NCBI RefSeq assembly: GCF_900094925.1
Contig: NZ_FMAY01000005.1
Coordinates: forward strand, 186,001-250,000
Direction of reading: 5' to 3'
Length of the DNA: 64,000 bases
DNA from: Kosakonia oryzendophytica
GTDB taxonomy: Bacteria; Pseudomonadota; Gammaproteobacteria; Enterobacterales; Enterobacteriaceae
A model generated the notes under the pieces. That model did no database searches and had not been told where the DNA came from. It saw nothing but the letters and a program-made list of their open reading frames with translations. This document shows positions 16,689 to 26,060 of the stretch, piece after piece (positions within the stretch are counted from its first letter, which is position 1; the number at the start of each line of letters is the position of its first letter). The translations under genes and the position numbers were made by a program.

Positions 16689-17702
16689 ATGACTGATGCA
16701 GTAGAGTTTCAGGATGTCTCCCGCCTGTATGGCGACATTCGGGCGGTGGACGGCGTGAGCATTGCCGTCCGCGATGGGGAATTTTTCTCGATGCTGGGGC
16801 CATCCGGCTCCGGCAAAACCACCTGTCTGCGACTGATTGCCGGTTTTGAACAACTGAGCGGCGGGGCGATCCGTATTTTTGGGCGTGAAGCCAGCGAACT
16901 GCCGCCGTGGGAGCGGGATGTGAACACCGTTTTCCAGGATTACGCGCTGTTTCCGCATATGTCGATCCTCGACAATGTTGCCTACGGATTAATGGTCAAA
17001 GGGATGGAGAAAAAACAGCGTCACGCCCGCGCCCGTGAGGCGCTGGAGAAGGTGGCGCTTGGCTTCGCGCACGGTCGCAAACCTTCGCAACTCTCCGGCG
17101 GGCAGCGCCAGCGTGTGGCTATTGCCCGCGCCCTGGTGAATGAACCCCGGGTCTTACTGCTGGATGAACCGCTGGGCGCACTGGATCTCAAGTTGCGCGA
17201 ACAGATGCAACTGGAGCTGAAAAAACTCCAGCAGGATCTGGGCATCACCTTTATTTTCGTGACCCATGATCAGGGAGAAGCGCTGTCGATGTCTGACCGG
17301 GTGGCGGTGTTCAATAATGGCAAAATTGAACAGGTCGACACGCCGCGCGAACTCTATCTGCGTCCGCGTACGGCGTTTGTCGCCAGCTTTGTCGGCACCT
17401 CGAATGTGTTTGATGCGGCACTGGCGGGGAAACTGTGCGGTATGCAGGGCATGTACTCGCTACGCCCGGAGCATATTCGTCTGAACGCGCCGGGTGATAT
17501 CGAAGTTGACGCAATCGTACAGGCAGTGCAATACCAGGGGGCGTCAACCCGCTTTGAACTGGCGCTGCCCGATGGCGTCAGGCTGCTGGTCAGCCAGGCC
17601 AATCTCTCCGATGCGTTATTACCAGAGACGCTGGCACCGGGGAAAGCAGTGCGGGCCGCGTGGTCGCGGGACGCGATGGTGCTACTCCAAGGAGCGGGGT
17701 GA
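16689..17702 (+). CDS. ydcT: ABC transporter ATP-binding protein YdcT
   Basis: A 337-residue ABC ATPase of the PotA/FbpC type. It has Walker A GPSGSGKTT (about residues 37-45), Q-loop in FQDYALFPHMS, signature LSGGQRQRVAIARAL, Walker B VLLLDEPLGALD and the H-loop in FVTHDQGEAL. The C-terminal 100 residues form a TOBE/OB regulatory domain. It powers the YdcU/YdcV permease at the cytoplasmic face of the inner membrane. The next gene, ydcU, begins 2 bp after its stop. Confidence 0.94.
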   Translation: MTDAVEFQDVSRLYGDIRAVDGVSIAVRDGEFFSMLGPSGSGKTTCLRLIAGFEQLSGGAIRIFGREASELPPWERDVNTVFQDYALFPHMSILDNVAYGLMVKGMEKKQRHARAREALEKVALGFAHGRKPSQLSGGQRQRVAIARALVNEPRVLLLDEPLGALDLKLREQMQLELKKLQQDLGITFIFVTHDQGEALSMSDRVAVFNNGKIEQVDTPRELYLRPRTAFVASFVGTSNVFDAALAGKLCGMQGMYSLRPEHIRLNAPGDIEVDAIVQAVQYQGASTRFELALPDGVRLLVSQANLSDALLPETLAPGKAVRAAWSRDAMVLLQGAG

Positions 17703-17703
17703 G

Positions 17704-18639
17704 ATGGAGATGAGCATCACCGGCAGGTCATCGCGCCGCGCCAGCCTTAGCGGGCTATTCTGGCGTAAACCGCTACTCGGGTTGTTGCTGTTACTCCTTG
17801 GCCCCCTGATGTGGTTTGGCATTGTTTACCTGGGGTCGCTACTGACCCTGCTGTGGCAAGGTTTTTACACTTTCGACGATTTTACAATGTCGGTCACGCC
17901 GGATCTGACTCTGGCGAATCTGTTGGCACTGTTTAATCCGGCCAATTACGACATCATTGTACGCACACTGGTGATGGCGGTTTCGGTTACTGTGGCAAGC
18001 GCGATCCTCGCCTTCCCGATGGCGTGGTATATGGCGCGCTACAGTCGCGGAAAGTGGAAAGCCTTTTTCTATATTGCGGTGATGTTGCCGATGTGGGCGA
18101 GCTATATCGTGAAAGCCTACGCCTGGACGCTATTGCTGGCGAAAGATGGCGTTGCTCAGTGGTTTTTAAATCACCTTGGGCTGGAGCCTGTCCTGGCGTC
18201 GCTTCTTGCGCTGCCTGCAGTGGGTGGCAACACGCTGTCCACCTCCGGCCTCGGGCGGTTTTTGGTGTTCGTCTATATCTGGTTGCCGTTTATGATCCTG
18301 CCGATTCAGGCCGCGCTGGAGCGGCTACCGCCGTCGCTGCTGCAGGCGTCGGCGGACCTGGGGGCGCATCCGCGCCAGACCTTTCGTTATGTGGTGTTGC
18401 CGCTGGCGATCCCTGGTGTGGCGGCGGGATCGATATTTACCTTCTCGCTGACCTTGGGGGATTTTATCGTTCCGCAATTGGTGGGACCGCCGGGCTACTT
18501 TATTGGCAACATGGTCTATTCCCAACAGGGAGCGATAGGCAATATGCCGATGGCCGCCGCCTTTACGCTGGTTCCAATCGTGCTCATTGCTATTTATCTG
18601 GCGTTTGTCAAACGCCTGGGAGCTTTTGATGCACTCTGA
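17704..18639 (+). CDS. ydcU: ABC transporter permease YdcU
   Basis: A 311-residue inner-membrane permease of the PotB/BPD family with six helices. The N-terminal helix [20 protein letters not shown] and the conserved cytoplasmic EAA-like loop [20 protein letters not shown] (about residues 220-240) are clear. An upstream in-frame reading extends into ydcT, but the ATG at 17704 ([10 protein letters not shown]) gives the family length of E. coli YdcU (313). It forms the translocation channel with YdcV. Its last 11 bases overlap ydcV. Confidence 0.94.
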   Translation: MEMSITGRSSRRASLSGLFWRKPLLGLLLLLLGPLMWFGIVYLGSLLTLLWQGFYTFDDFTMSVTPDLTLANLLALFNPANYDIIVRTLVMAVSVTVASAILAFPMAWYMARYSRGKWKAFFYIAVMLPMWASYIVKAYAWTLLLAKDGVAQWFLNHLGLEPVLASLLALPAVGGNTLSTSGLGRFLVFVYIWLPFMILPIQAALERLPPSLLQASADLGAHPRQTFRYVVLPLAIPGVAAGSIFTFSLTLGDFIVPQLVGPPGYFIGNMVYSQQGAIGNMPMAAAFTLVPIVLIAIYLAFVKRLGAFDAL

Positions 18640-19423
18640 CCGCGCACCGTTTTTGCTCAAAGTCGCCACCTGGGGTGGCGTTATCTTTCTCCATTTCCCG
18701 CTTTTGATTATCGCCATCTATGCTTTCAATACTGAGGATGCGGCATTCAGTTTCCCGCCGCAGGGCTTTACGCTGCGCTGGTTCGGCGTGGCGGCGGCGC
18801 GGGGTGACATCCTAGATGCAGTCTCACTGTCACTGCAAATTGCCGCGCTGGCGACGGTTATCGCATTGATTCTTGGCACACTTGCTGCAATGGCCTTATG
18901 GCGCAGTGATTTTTTTGGTAAGAGCGCCATCTCGTTGTTACTGCTGTTGCCCATTGCGCTGCCGGGCATCATTACCGGGCTGGCGCTGTTAACCGCTTTT
19001 AAAACGGTCAATCTGGAGCCGGGCTTTTTTACCATTGTGGTGGGGCATGCGACCTTTTGCGTGGTGGTGGTATTTAACAACGTCATCGCCCGTTTCCGCC
19101 GCACCTCCTGGAGTCTGGTGGAAGCCTCAATGGATTTAGGCGCAAATGCCTGGCAAACCTTTCGTTATGTGGTGCTGCCGAATCTCGGTTCAGCGCTGCT
19201 GGCGGGGGGGATGCTGGCATTTGCGTTGTCGTTTGACGAAATCATCGTCACGACCTTTACCGCGGGCCACGAGCGCACCTTGCCACTGTGGTTGCTTAAC
19301 CAGCTTGGTCGCCCGCGTGATGTGCCGGTCACGAATGTGGTTGCGCTGCTGGTGATGCTGGTCACCACCGTGCCTATTCTCGGCGCCTGGTGGCTAACCC
19401 GTGATGCGGAAACCGGCAAATAA
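18629..19423 (+). CDS. ydcV: ABC transporter permease YdcV
   Basis: A 264-residue permease of the PotC family, starting [17 protein letters not shown], the same start as E. coli YdcV. Six hydrophobic helices are visible and the EAA loop reads [20 protein letters not shown], followed by the family block [20 protein letters not shown]. It overlaps ydcU by 11 bp, which implies translational coupling, and is followed 25 bp later by patD. Together with YdcSTU it forms a complete importer. Confidence 0.94.
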   Translation: MHSDRAPFLLKVATWGGVIFLHFPLLIIAIYAFNTEDAAFSFPPQGFTLRWFGVAAARGDILDAVSLSLQIAALATVIALILGTLAAMALWRSDFFGKSAISLLLLLPIALPGIITGLALLTAFKTVNLEPGFFTIVVGHATFCVVVVFNNVIARFRRTSWSLVEASMDLGANAWQTFRYVVLPNLGSALLAGGMLAFALSFDEIIVTTFTAGHERTLPLWLLNQLGRPRDVPVTNVVALLVMLVTTVPILGAWWLTRDAETGK

Positions 19424-19448
19424 CTGACAACGCTGAAAGGACAGAACT

Positions 19449-20873
19449 ATGCAACATCAATTGTTTATCAATGGCGAACTGGTTAACGGCGAAGGTGAGA
19501 AACAGGCTGTCTACAACCCGGCCACCGGCGAGGTGTTGCTGGAGATCGCAGAAGCCTCACCAGCCCAGGTCGATGCGGCGGTGCAGGCGGCAGACCGCGC
19601 CTTTGCCAGTTGGGGGCAAACCACGCCAAAAGCACGGGCGGAGTGCTTGCTGCAACTGGCGCAGGTCATTGAAGAGAATGCCGATACCTTTGCCCGCCTC
19701 GAGTCCCTCAACTGCGGTAAACCCTTTCATTGTGTGCTGAACGATGAACTGCCCGCTGTGGTGGATGTGTTCCGCTTTTTTGCTGGCGCGGCACGCTGCC
19801 TGAACGGGTTAGCCGCAGGGGAATATCTGGAAGGGCACACGTCGATGATCCGTCGCGATCCGATTGGCGTTGTCGCGTCGATTGCACCGTGGAACTACCC
19901 GTTGATGATGGCGGCGTGGAAGCTGGCTCCGGCGCTGGCGGCCGGTAACTGTGTGGTGATCAAGCCATCGGAAATTACCCCGTTAACCGCACTGAAACTG
20001 GCAGAGCTGGCAAAAGATATCTTCCCGGCGGGGGTACTGAACGTCCTGTTTGGTCGGGGGAAAACCGTTGGCGATCCGTTAACCGGCCACGAAAAAGTGC
20101 GCATGGTGTCGCTGACGGGATCTATCGCGACCGGTGAACACATTATCGGGCACACCGCGTCATCCATTAAGCGCACGCACATGGAGCTGGGCGGCAAAGC
20201 GCCGGTTATTGTATTTGATGATGCCGATCTGGATGCGGTGGTGGAAGGCGTACGGACATTCGGTTTTTACAACGCGGGGCAGGATTGTACTGCGGCGTGC
20301 CGTATCTACGCGCAGAAAGGCATTTATGCCGCGCTGGTGGAAAAGCTGGGTGCCGCAGTTGCCAGTCTGAAAATGGGCGCGCCAGAGGATGCCTCAACGG
20401 AGCTGGGGCCGCTTAGCTCCGCAGCACACCTTGCACGGGTGAGCAAAGCCGTGGATGACGCTCGTGCACTGAGCCATATCCGCGTCATTACCGGCGGCAA
20501 TAAAGGCGAGGGCGCGGGCTACTATTACCAACCGACGCTGCTGGCGGGGGCGAAGCAGGAAGATGCGATTGTGCAGCGCGAAGTGTTTGGGCCCGTGGTC
20601 AGCATGACTGAGTTCGACAACGAAGAGCAGGTGCTGGGCTGGGCGAATGACTCACAGTATGGCCTGGCGTCTTCGGTGTGGACGAAAGATGTCGGGCGGG
20701 CGCACCGTCTCAGCGCGCGGCTGCAATATGGCTGCACCTGGGTCAATACGCATTTTATGCTGGTGAGTGAAATGCCCCACGGTGGGCAAAAACTCTCTGG
20801 TTATGGCAAAGATATGTCGCTGTATGGTCTGGAAGATTACACCGTGGTGCGTCACGTTATGATCAAGCATTAA
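19449..20873 (+). CDS. patD: Gamma-aminobutyraldehyde dehydrogenase PatD (YdcW)
   Basis: A 474-residue NAD-dependent aldehyde dehydrogenase that oxidises 4-aminobutanal to GABA in putrescine breakdown. Catalytic residues are in place: general base E246 in MELGGKAP and nucleophile C280 in [15 protein letters not shown]-binding residues sit in [20 protein letters not shown] and [10 protein letters not shown]. It is last in the ydcSTUV-patD operon, preceded by AAGGACAG. Having the aldehyde dehydrogenase in the transporter operon suggests that the imported amine feeds the putrescine-to-GABA route. A weak hairpin (20884-20903) follows. Confidence 0.95.
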   Translation: MQHQLFINGELVNGEGEKQAVYNPATGEVLLEIAEASPAQVDAAVQAADRAFASWGQTTPKARAECLLQLAQVIEENADTFARLESLNCGKPFHCVLNDELPAVVDVFRFFAGAARCLNGLAAGEYLEGHTSMIRRDPIGVVASIAPWNYPLMMAAWKLAPALAAGNCVVIKPSEITPLTALKLAELAKDIFPAGVLNVLFGRGKTVGDPLTGHEKVRMVSLTGSIATGEHIIGHTASSIKRTHMELGGKAPVIVFDDADLDAVVEGVRTFGFYNAGQDCTAACRIYAQKGIYAALVEKLGAAVASLKMGAPEDASTELGPLSSAAHLARVSKAVDDARALSHIRVITGGNKGEGAGYYYQPTLLAGAKQEDAIVQREVFGPVVSMTEFDNEEQVLGWANDSQYGLASSVWTKDVGRAHRLSARLQYGCTWVNTHFMLVSEMPHGGQKLSGYGKDMSLYGLEDYTVVRHVMIKH

Positions 20874-20883
20874 CAGAATTATC

Positions 20884-20903
20884 GGCTGCCAGGGAAGGCA
20901 GCC
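20884..20903 (+). terminator. Hairpin after patD
   Basis: GGCTGCC and GGCAGCC pair around a six-base loop 10 bp after the patD stop. No strong T-tract follows at once (AAATCCTTATATTTTT), so its terminator strength is doubtful. Confidence 0.45.
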
Positions 20904-21144
20904 AAATCCTTATATTTTTGAGGTATATCTCATAGTCTGTTTTCGTGCTGTTATTATGCGCAAGAAACTGGTTTAATCATCATCAGCCACCAGCGGAATG
21001 GCAAAATATAAGTTTTTAAATAATACCGCACTCAGACATCTTCGTTGCCCTGTCACATTAATGTCATTAACGCGACAAATCGCAGTCATTACTGCCTTCG
21101 ATAATGTCTGGCTTTTAAAAAAATCAGGCAGGGGAAATATACCT

Positions 21145-21366
21145 ATGAGTAAAACAGTGGTCGTGCTCGGTCCGGGCGGGACGTCTGAGTTTCTGACGGT
21201 TGCAGACGGTGAAACTTCTATTCCGTGGGCACTGGAAGGGCTCAATGGCGATGCAACACGCGGCGCCATGCCTATCGAAACCTATTATTGCGAAGGCGAA
21301 GAGTTTTATTTCGCACGCATCGAGAATATGTTGCATGGCGAAGTGATGTCATCGCCGCTCAATTAA
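21145..21366 (+). CDS. Small protein of unknown function (73 aa)
   Basis: A 73-residue acidic, soluble protein that I do not recognise. It begins MSKTVVVLGPGGTSEFLTVA and ends with a single cysteine segment (YYCEGEEFYFARIENMLHG). There is no signal peptide or membrane helix. The ATG at 21145 follows AGGGGAAATATACCT. The in-frame reading extends upstream to 20998, but the higher AT content and the ribosome site favour this start. It is closed by a perfect terminator shared with the convergent gene at 21425. It lies in the variable patD-ydcY interval. Confidence 0.6.
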   Translation: MSKTVVVLGPGGTSEFLTVADGETSIPWALEGLNGDATRGAMPIETYYCEGEEFYFARIENMLHGEVMSSPLN

Positions 21367-21376
21367 AATTCAATAA

Positions 21377-21408
21377 AAAAAGAAGGGCTCTGATGAGCCC
21401 TTCTTTTT
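21377..21408. terminator. Bidirectional intrinsic terminator
   Basis: AAAAAGAAGGGCTC (21377-21390) and GAGCCCTTCTTTTT (21395-21408) form a perfect 14-bp stem with a TGAT loop, and have T-runs in both directions. It ends both convergent neighbours. Confidence 0.92.
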
Positions 21409-21424
21409 ATAATAATTCGCATGC

Positions 21425-21862
21425 TTATCTTTTCAAAAAGACTTCATTTTCGCGAGGGGCCCAGTCTTTCTCCGAAAAGTCGTAGGTGGGCAGTGGCTCG
21501 TCTTTGATTCCCTGGGAACGCAGCACGGCGCGAACTTCCGCAGGTAAGTTTTCATCGCGGAAGAGTTCAGCCAGTACAAACATGACGTCGAGAAACGAGA
21601 GTTGCTTTATTTCAAAGGGTTTCCAGCCGGTGCGTTTGTGAATCAAATGATACAATGCTTCTTCGCCGGAGAGCGGCACGAAACTGCTGGCATATTTTTC
21701 CCGATGGCGCGCGAGTAGCGATTCAAGAATAAATATCTGCGCAGTGCGCTGGCGGGCTGCATGCGCCCGTGGACTGTCAGTGGTCACATCGTTGTACGTT
21801 ATGTCATTGTTTTCACGTACCCGAACTTCTATGGCTTGCCACAGATCGTCGTATTTCTGCAT
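21425..21862 (-). CDS. Hypothetical protein (145 aa), possibly helical
   Basis: A 145-residue cytoplasmic protein with no family I can name. It is charged and largely helical (VRVRENNDITYNDVTTDSPR, then AEVRAVLRSQGI), with no signal peptide, membrane span or catalytic motif. It has the look of a small regulatory or phage-associated protein. The ATG at 21862 is preceded by GAGAAAAAGG. The gene is convergent with the 73-residue protein and shares its terminator. Being next to two OrtT-type toxins it could be a partner, but nothing in the sequence shows this. Confidence 0.65.
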   Translation of the reverse strand: MQKYDDLWQAIEVRVRENNDITYNDVTTDSPRAHAARQRTAQIFILESLLARHREKYASSFVPLSGEEALYHLIHKRTGWKPFEIKQLSFLDVMFVLAELFRDENLPAEVRAVLRSQGIKDEPLPTYDFSEKDWAPRENEVFLKR

Positions 21863-22125
21863 AACCTTACCTTTTTCTCCTGAAGTATGACTTGCTGCCA
21901 GACAATAACAGAGTTACGCGATCGTCGCCAAACTTCAGGGTGCTATTCAACATCATCGTTTATATTTTAATTTTACCTTAAATTAAATTTTTCTCCACAG
22001 ACAATGTTCTCTGTTTTTATAGATTACGTCGCCGTAAAAACCCGCAGAATAATTTGCGTTTAATCAATGCTTATTCACTATGTGAATACTACTGTATAAA
22101 CTCATACCTTCTCTGGATGCATATA

Positions 22126-22419
22126 ATGAACAGGAATGCAGTGTTGTGCGGGGTGATCGCGGCTGTGAGTATGCTGATGACATCAGAAGGACTGGCAAAA
22201 ACACAGGCGCTTTCCGACGCACAGGTTAAAAAAGAGATTATCGCCGAATCGATCGCCAACTACCCTGGCCCTTGTGCGTGTCCTTATAACCAGGCGCGTA
22301 ATGGTAGCGCCTGCGGTAAACGCAGCGCATGGAGCAGAGCGGGGGGATACTCACCCATTTGCTATGCAGACGAAGTGACGAAAGAGATGATTAAAACGTG
22401 GCGCGAACGACAGCGGTGA
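22126..22419 (+). CDS. Small secreted cysteine-motif protein
   Basis: A 97-residue exported protein. A signal peptide (MNRNAVLCGVIAAVSMLMTS, cut after GLA) is followed by about 73 mature residues. These carry a block I have seen in many short secreted proteins of Gram-negative bacteria: PCACPYNQARNGSACGKRSA followed by WSRAGGYSPICY. The four cysteines are expected to form two disulfides in the periplasm. The function of the block is not known to me. ATGs at 22117 and 22126 are both possible. A strong terminator follows the stop. Confidence 0.72.
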   Translation: MNRNAVLCGVIAAVSMLMTSEGLAKTQALSDAQVKKEIIAESIANYPGPCACPYNQARNGSACGKRSAWSRAGGYSPICYADEVTKEMIKTWRERQR

Positions 22420-22435
22420 TCCGTTCGTTACGGGC

Positions 22436-22466
22436 AAGCCGGGTGAACAGAACACCCGGCTTTTTT
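22436..22466 (+). terminator. Intrinsic terminator after the secreted cysteine-motif gene
   Basis: AAGCCGGGTG (22436-22445) and CACCCGGCTT (22453-22462) form a 10-bp stem with a 7-base loop, followed by a T6 run. Confidence 0.92.
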
Positions 22467-22592
22467 ATGCCCATCAGTGGGTTAGATCAAAATACGCGCC
22501 CATGAATTTCAGGTATAAGTAATTAAACTTGATATATGTCAACAAAAAGAGCATATTGCGCACGTTTTGTTACTTCCTGGTTAATGTTTGCT

Positions 22593-22766
22593 ATGTCGCT
22601 CTATCAAAAAATGTTGGTTTTCTACGGTGTTATGGCGCTGATTTGCGCATTTATTACCTGGTTTCTTTCCCACGATCGGAAACGCATTCGTCTGTTGAGT
22701 GCTTTTTTGGTGGGTTCCACCTGGCCGATGAGTTTCCCGGTGGCGTTATTGTTTTCCCTCTTCTGA
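22593..22766 (+). CDS. ortT: OrtT-type orphan membrane toxin, copy 1
   Basis: A 57-residue inner-membrane protein that follows E. coli OrtT (YdcX) almost residue for residue: MSLYQKMLVFYGVMALICAF, then a LSHDRKRIR turn and ending WPMSFPVALLFSLF. OrtT is related to GhoT; overproduction in E. coli damages the membrane and lowers ATP, and it lacks a known antitoxin. Two hydrophobic helices flank the charged turn. A 19-codon longer reading starts at 22536, but the family start is the ATG at 22593. It sits where ortT lies in K-12, between patD and ydcY, and is followed by a second copy. Confidence 0.93.
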   Translation: MSLYQKMLVFYGVMALICAFITWFLSHDRKRIRLLSAFLVGSTWPMSFPVALLFSLF

Positions 22767-22852
22767 GTGAAGCGTGACGCTGAAAACACAAAAATCTTAA
22801 AAAAAGTGCAACATATGCCGCGGATGTTTTACCTAAGGACAGGAGACAGACG

Positions 22853-23026
22853 TTGGAATTATATACAAAGCTACTCATCTTTTACGGTGTTATGGCGGTC
22901 GTGTCCGGTGTAATAACGTATTTCCTTGCGAGTGATACCCGCAAAATTCGTATTCTCAGTGCCTTTTTAGTGGGTGCAACCTGGCCCATCAGTTTTCCTG
23001 TCGCCTTACTTTTTTCTCTGTTTTAA
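22853..23026 (+). CDS. OrtT-type membrane toxin, copy 2 (TTG start)
   Basis: A second 57-residue OrtT-like protein 86 bp after the first. It reads (M)ELYTKLLIFYGVMAVVSGVI, then a LASDTRKIR turn and TWPISFPVALLFSLF. The C-terminal 25 residues are nearly identical to copy 1, while the first helix and the charged turn differ. No ATG is available at the expected point; the TTG at 22853 lies 7 bases after GGAG and gives exactly the length of copy 1. The weak start codon would keep expression low, as is common for toxins. No antitoxin gene is evident. Too short for most gene finders, so probably missed in annotations. Confidence 0.82.
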   Translation: MELYTKLLIFYGVMAVVSGVITYFLASDTRKIRILSAFLVGATWPISFPVALLFSLF

Positions 23027-23089
23027 CGTTTCTCGCCACTTTACTGGATTGCTGTATATAATTACAGTATTACGGTAAAGGAGAGACAC

Positions 23090-23851
23090 ATGAACAGTTT
23101 TTATTCGCAGCAGGCACAAGGGTGGGTTCGCTGGCAGGATCTGCCCGGTCACGGCGATCCGGTGGTTTTTATCCATGGACTGGGCTGCGCATCATCGTAT
23201 GAATACCCTCGCGTGGTAACCGATCCAGCCTTCGGCGGCCGGCGCGCGATCCTTATCGATCTGCCCGGCAGCGGTTACAGCGAACGTCCGGCGAGTTTTT
23301 CCTACCGTACCAGTGAACAGGCGAAAGTCATCGTTGAACTCCTTGACCATCTGCAACTTGACGCTTGCTGGCTGTATGGCCACAGCATGGGTGGCAGTAT
23401 TGCAATTGAAGTGGCTGCGCTGGTCCCACAACGGATTCGCGCGCTGGCGGTTTCCGAGCCCAATTTTTATGCCGGAGGCGGGGTGTTCAGCCGGGTGATT
23501 GCCGCTGAAGCGGAAGCCGAATTTGTCACCTGCGGTTACGCCATGTTATTAGGCCAGGAGAAAACACCGTGGGCAGGCAGCCTGCAAAGTAACGCGTCCT
23601 GGGCTATGTGGCGTGGCGCGAAAAGCCTGGTTGACGGTATTGCCCCGTCATGGATGGCGTTGTTTAGCCGTTTTCCACGGCCAAAGACGCTGATTTTTGG
23701 TGAGTTATCGCTACCGGATAACGATGCTCAACAGGTGTTGGATCAAGGTATAGAGGTGCGGATCATTCCGCAGGCGGGGCATTCCATGTCATGGGAACAG
23801 CCCGCTGCGCTGGCACGTGCGCTGAGCGCCTTTATTGCCGAACATGAGTAA
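23090..23851 (+). CDS. Alpha/beta-fold hydrolase
   Basis: A 253-residue cytoplasmic hydrolase of the alpha/beta fold. It shows the oxyanion region VVFIHGLGCASS, the strand DLPGSGYSERP, the nucleophile elbow GHSMGG (Ser about residue 103) and the C-terminal base region IPQAGHSMSWEQPAALA (His about 235). The length is typical of small esterases and lipolytic enzymes of this fold. The substrate is unknown. The ATG follows AAAGGAGAGACAC. It stands alone on the plus strand and is convergent with srfC, with a shared terminator. Confidence 0.85.
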   Translation: MNSFYSQQAQGWVRWQDLPGHGDPVVFIHGLGCASSYEYPRVVTDPAFGGRRAILIDLPGSGYSERPASFSYRTSEQAKVIVELLDHLQLDACWLYGHSMGGSIAIEVAALVPQRIRALAVSEPNFYAGGGVFSRVIAAEAEAEFVTCGYAMLLGQEKTPWAGSLQSNASWAMWRGAKSLVDGIAPSWMALFSRFPRPKTLIFGELSLPDNDAQQVLDQGIEVRIIPQAGHSMSWEQPAALARALSAFIAEHE

Positions 23852-23887
23852 AACCCCCGGCACACCTGCGTGGCCGGGGGTTTTTTT
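23850..23887. terminator. Strong terminator between the hydrolase and srfC
   Basis: AAACCCCCGGC and GCCGGGGGTTT form an 11-bp GC-rich stem, with a T7 run on the plus strand and an A-run before the stem that gives T's on the minus strand. It can end both genes. Confidence 0.9.
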
Positions 23888-26060
23888 AAGGCAGTAAGGT
23901 TTTGAGTTTCTTACGCGCGGCGGCAGAAACATCCAGCGGGTGGCTGTAGCCAATGTTTTCTGTCGCGCGATGGTAGAGAGCAACCAGCCAGTCGTAAACG
24001 TAGCGGGTCGCCGCATGAACCGGCTGCTCACTGAGTTTGGTTAAGCGAGCATCATTCATGCTTACCGCGGCGCTGGCAAAAATGGTGCTGCCTTTTTGTA
24101 CGCGGCTGGCCGGGCGCTTGTCTTCCGGCACATCGGCATAACCCAGCCAGGCGACAAAGTTCCCTATCGCAGCGTACAACTGCGCGGCGCAGGCAGTATC
24201 GCGCTGCATCACTTTTTGCAGTTGCTCCGGCAGGTTAAGGCGATAGCTACTGATAATCACCGTCTCCGCCATATGGCGCAGTGCAGCGGGAGAAATGCCA
24301 AGGCGTGCAGCATTGTCGTCGTTACGGCTCCACTGGCGAACATGATTTACCCACAGCGCATGCGCCTGCTGCCCAATGTCTTTCGCCATCGGTTGCTGCT
24401 CCGTGTTTTCAGCGGACTCGGCAAACAGATCGATAGACTCATTAAACAGGCCGCTGACTTTCTCTTCACGGGGCTGCTGTACTTTCCACAGCGTATCGAA
24501 CTGCTGCATATCCGGCAGTAAGCCTTCCAGCAACTCACCGTGGCGGGACGCCTGGCCTTGCAGTTCACGGACAACCGATTCCGCACGCGCACGCTGTACC
24601 GTAACTTCTCTGACCGGCGCAGCGGCCCAGCTTTGCAGCAGATCCCGCAGCGTTTGTTGATGACGCTCGGTCAGCGCTTTCAAACGGTTCTGGCGCAGAC
24701 CCGGTGCGGTGGCCTGCGCCAGCCATTCCAACAGGCGTTGCAGGCTGCTAGCATCCAACGCCTGCAATGTGCCCCAGTGCTGACCCGGTTTGCCAATTAA
24801 TTGCTGAACGGCTTCGTCGAGGTTTTGCGCCTGGGTAAAACGCGCGTCCTGTGGCGTAATGGCCCAGACCAGACCCGGTAAGGCCGTTTCCTGACCGGAT
24901 TGCGTCTCTTTAACCCAGTTCAGCAGGGCACGGGCTGTGACGCCTGTCGCTGCGCGTTCTGCGGTGGCATTACAGATCATCAGCACATCCGGTTGCAGAC
25001 GCTGGCGATAATTGTCCAGCAGCCAGCGGCATTTACTGCGCCACAGCGGTTGCCCCTCCTGAAGACCCGGGGCCGGGATATCCAGAATATCCACCGAGGG
25101 CAGCACGCTGTTTTCAACCGGCAGCACCAGTTCACGGGTAATCAGGGCAAGGGTCGCCAGCGGCACGCTCACCGCATTTTGCAACTGGTCGTTAGACCAG
25201 GGATGCACCACCACGTCGTCCTGAATCTCTTCAGAACGGTGTTCCGCCGGGGTGAGAAAACCGTCCGTCGGCAGGGCAAAATTATCCACCAGTACGCTAA
25301 GCGGGGCTGCCAGTTCGCTGGCGTTGCCGGTTTGATGCAGCGTATGGGCCAGCGACAACCACTGTTGCGTCAGCTCTTGCTGTTCACCCCATAGCAGCGA
25401 CCAGGCGCTGGCGCGCGCGGTGAGATCCAGCGACGGCAGAAGAGAAGCGAACTGATGCCATAACGCATCGTCCATATGTTGCAGTGATGATGGCACCACC
25501 GAACGCCAGAAGCGGGCAATGGCGCCAATTTCCAGCGCCGAAATACCGGGAACCGCATTGGGCTGACGCAGGGTGCGCCATTTTGCTACCCGATCTTCAA
25601 TAACGGATTTGTCCACGGCGCGCAGTTCCGGTTGCTGGCGTGCATGGGCGATAAAAACCTGCACCAGTTCAGCTTCGCTGAGAATGCGCAGACGCAGCGG
25701 AAAACTCTCATCCATCCCGCTTGTGCGCGGACTAAAACGCAACGCCATGCTGGTCAGCCCGTGCCCCGGATTAATATGGGTAAAGTAGTCCAGCGTTTTG
25801 TCGCCAGGGCGCACATTCAGCCGCCCGTTGCCAGTGCCACACAGCGCATTGAGCAAATGGGCTTTCGCCGCTTGCGAATGACCATACAACCCGATGGTGC
25901 AGGGAGCATCCTCCGCCTCTTTTAAGGCAGACTCTTCAGCAGCGGCGGTGGTCAGGCGCGCCAGCAGCGCATCGGCATCGTCGTCCAGCAACGGCGATAG
26001 CAGGCGGTTTTCGTTGATCCATGCCGTCAACGCTTGGGTAGTCTTTGCGCTCGCACTCAT
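23886..26060 (-). CDS. srfC: SrfC-like protein with a degenerate P-loop
   Basis: A 724-residue protein, third in the srfABC operon and annotated in Enterobacteriaceae as putative virulence factor SrfC. It starts MSASAKTTQALTAWINENRL. Near the N-terminus (residues 54-72, TIGLYGHSQAAKAHLLNALC) is a P-loop-like turn in which the normal GK[ST] reads AKA. Around residues 320-332 is a DILDIPAPG stretch that recalls the G3 (DxPG) motif of dynamin-like GTPases. The rest is helical. Together this suggests a large GTPase-like protein with altered nucleotide binding; that is inference, and no biochemical function is established. It overlaps srfB by 4 bp (ATGA). Confidence 0.85.
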   Translation of the reverse strand: MSASAKTTQALTAWINENRLLSPLLDDDADALLARLTTAAAEESALKEAEDAPCTIGLYGHSQAAKAHLLNALCGTGNGRLNVRPGDKTLDYFTHINPGHGLTSMALRFSPRTSGMDESFPLRLRILSEAELVQVFIAHARQQPELRAVDKSVIEDRVAKWRTLRQPNAVPGISALEIGAIARFWRSVVPSSLQHMDDALWHQFASLLPSLDLTARASAWSLLWGEQQELTQQWLSLAHTLHQTGNASELAAPLSVLVDNFALPTDGFLTPAEHRSEEIQDDVVVHPWSNDQLQNAVSVPLATLALITRELVLPVENSVLPSVDILDIPAPGLQEGQPLWRSKCRWLLDNYRQRLQPDVLMICNATAERAATGVTARALLNWVKETQSGQETALPGLVWAITPQDARFTQAQNLDEAVQQLIGKPGQHWGTLQALDASSLQRLLEWLAQATAPGLRQNRLKALTERHQQTLRDLLQSWAAAPVREVTVQRARAESVVRELQGQASRHGELLEGLLPDMQQFDTLWKVQQPREEKVSGLFNESIDLFAESAENTEQQPMAKDIGQQAHALWVNHVRQWSRNDDNAARLGISPAALRHMAETVIISSYRLNLPEQLQKVMQRDTACAAQLYAAIGNFVAWLGYADVPEDKRPASRVQKGSTIFASAAVSMNDARLTKLSEQPVHAATRYVYDWLVALYHRATENIGYSHPLDVSAAARKKLKTLLP

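Noticed and set aside
24900-25394. 164-codon plus-strand reading opposite srfC
   Set aside because: Antisense to SrfC, without a ribosome site or family match.
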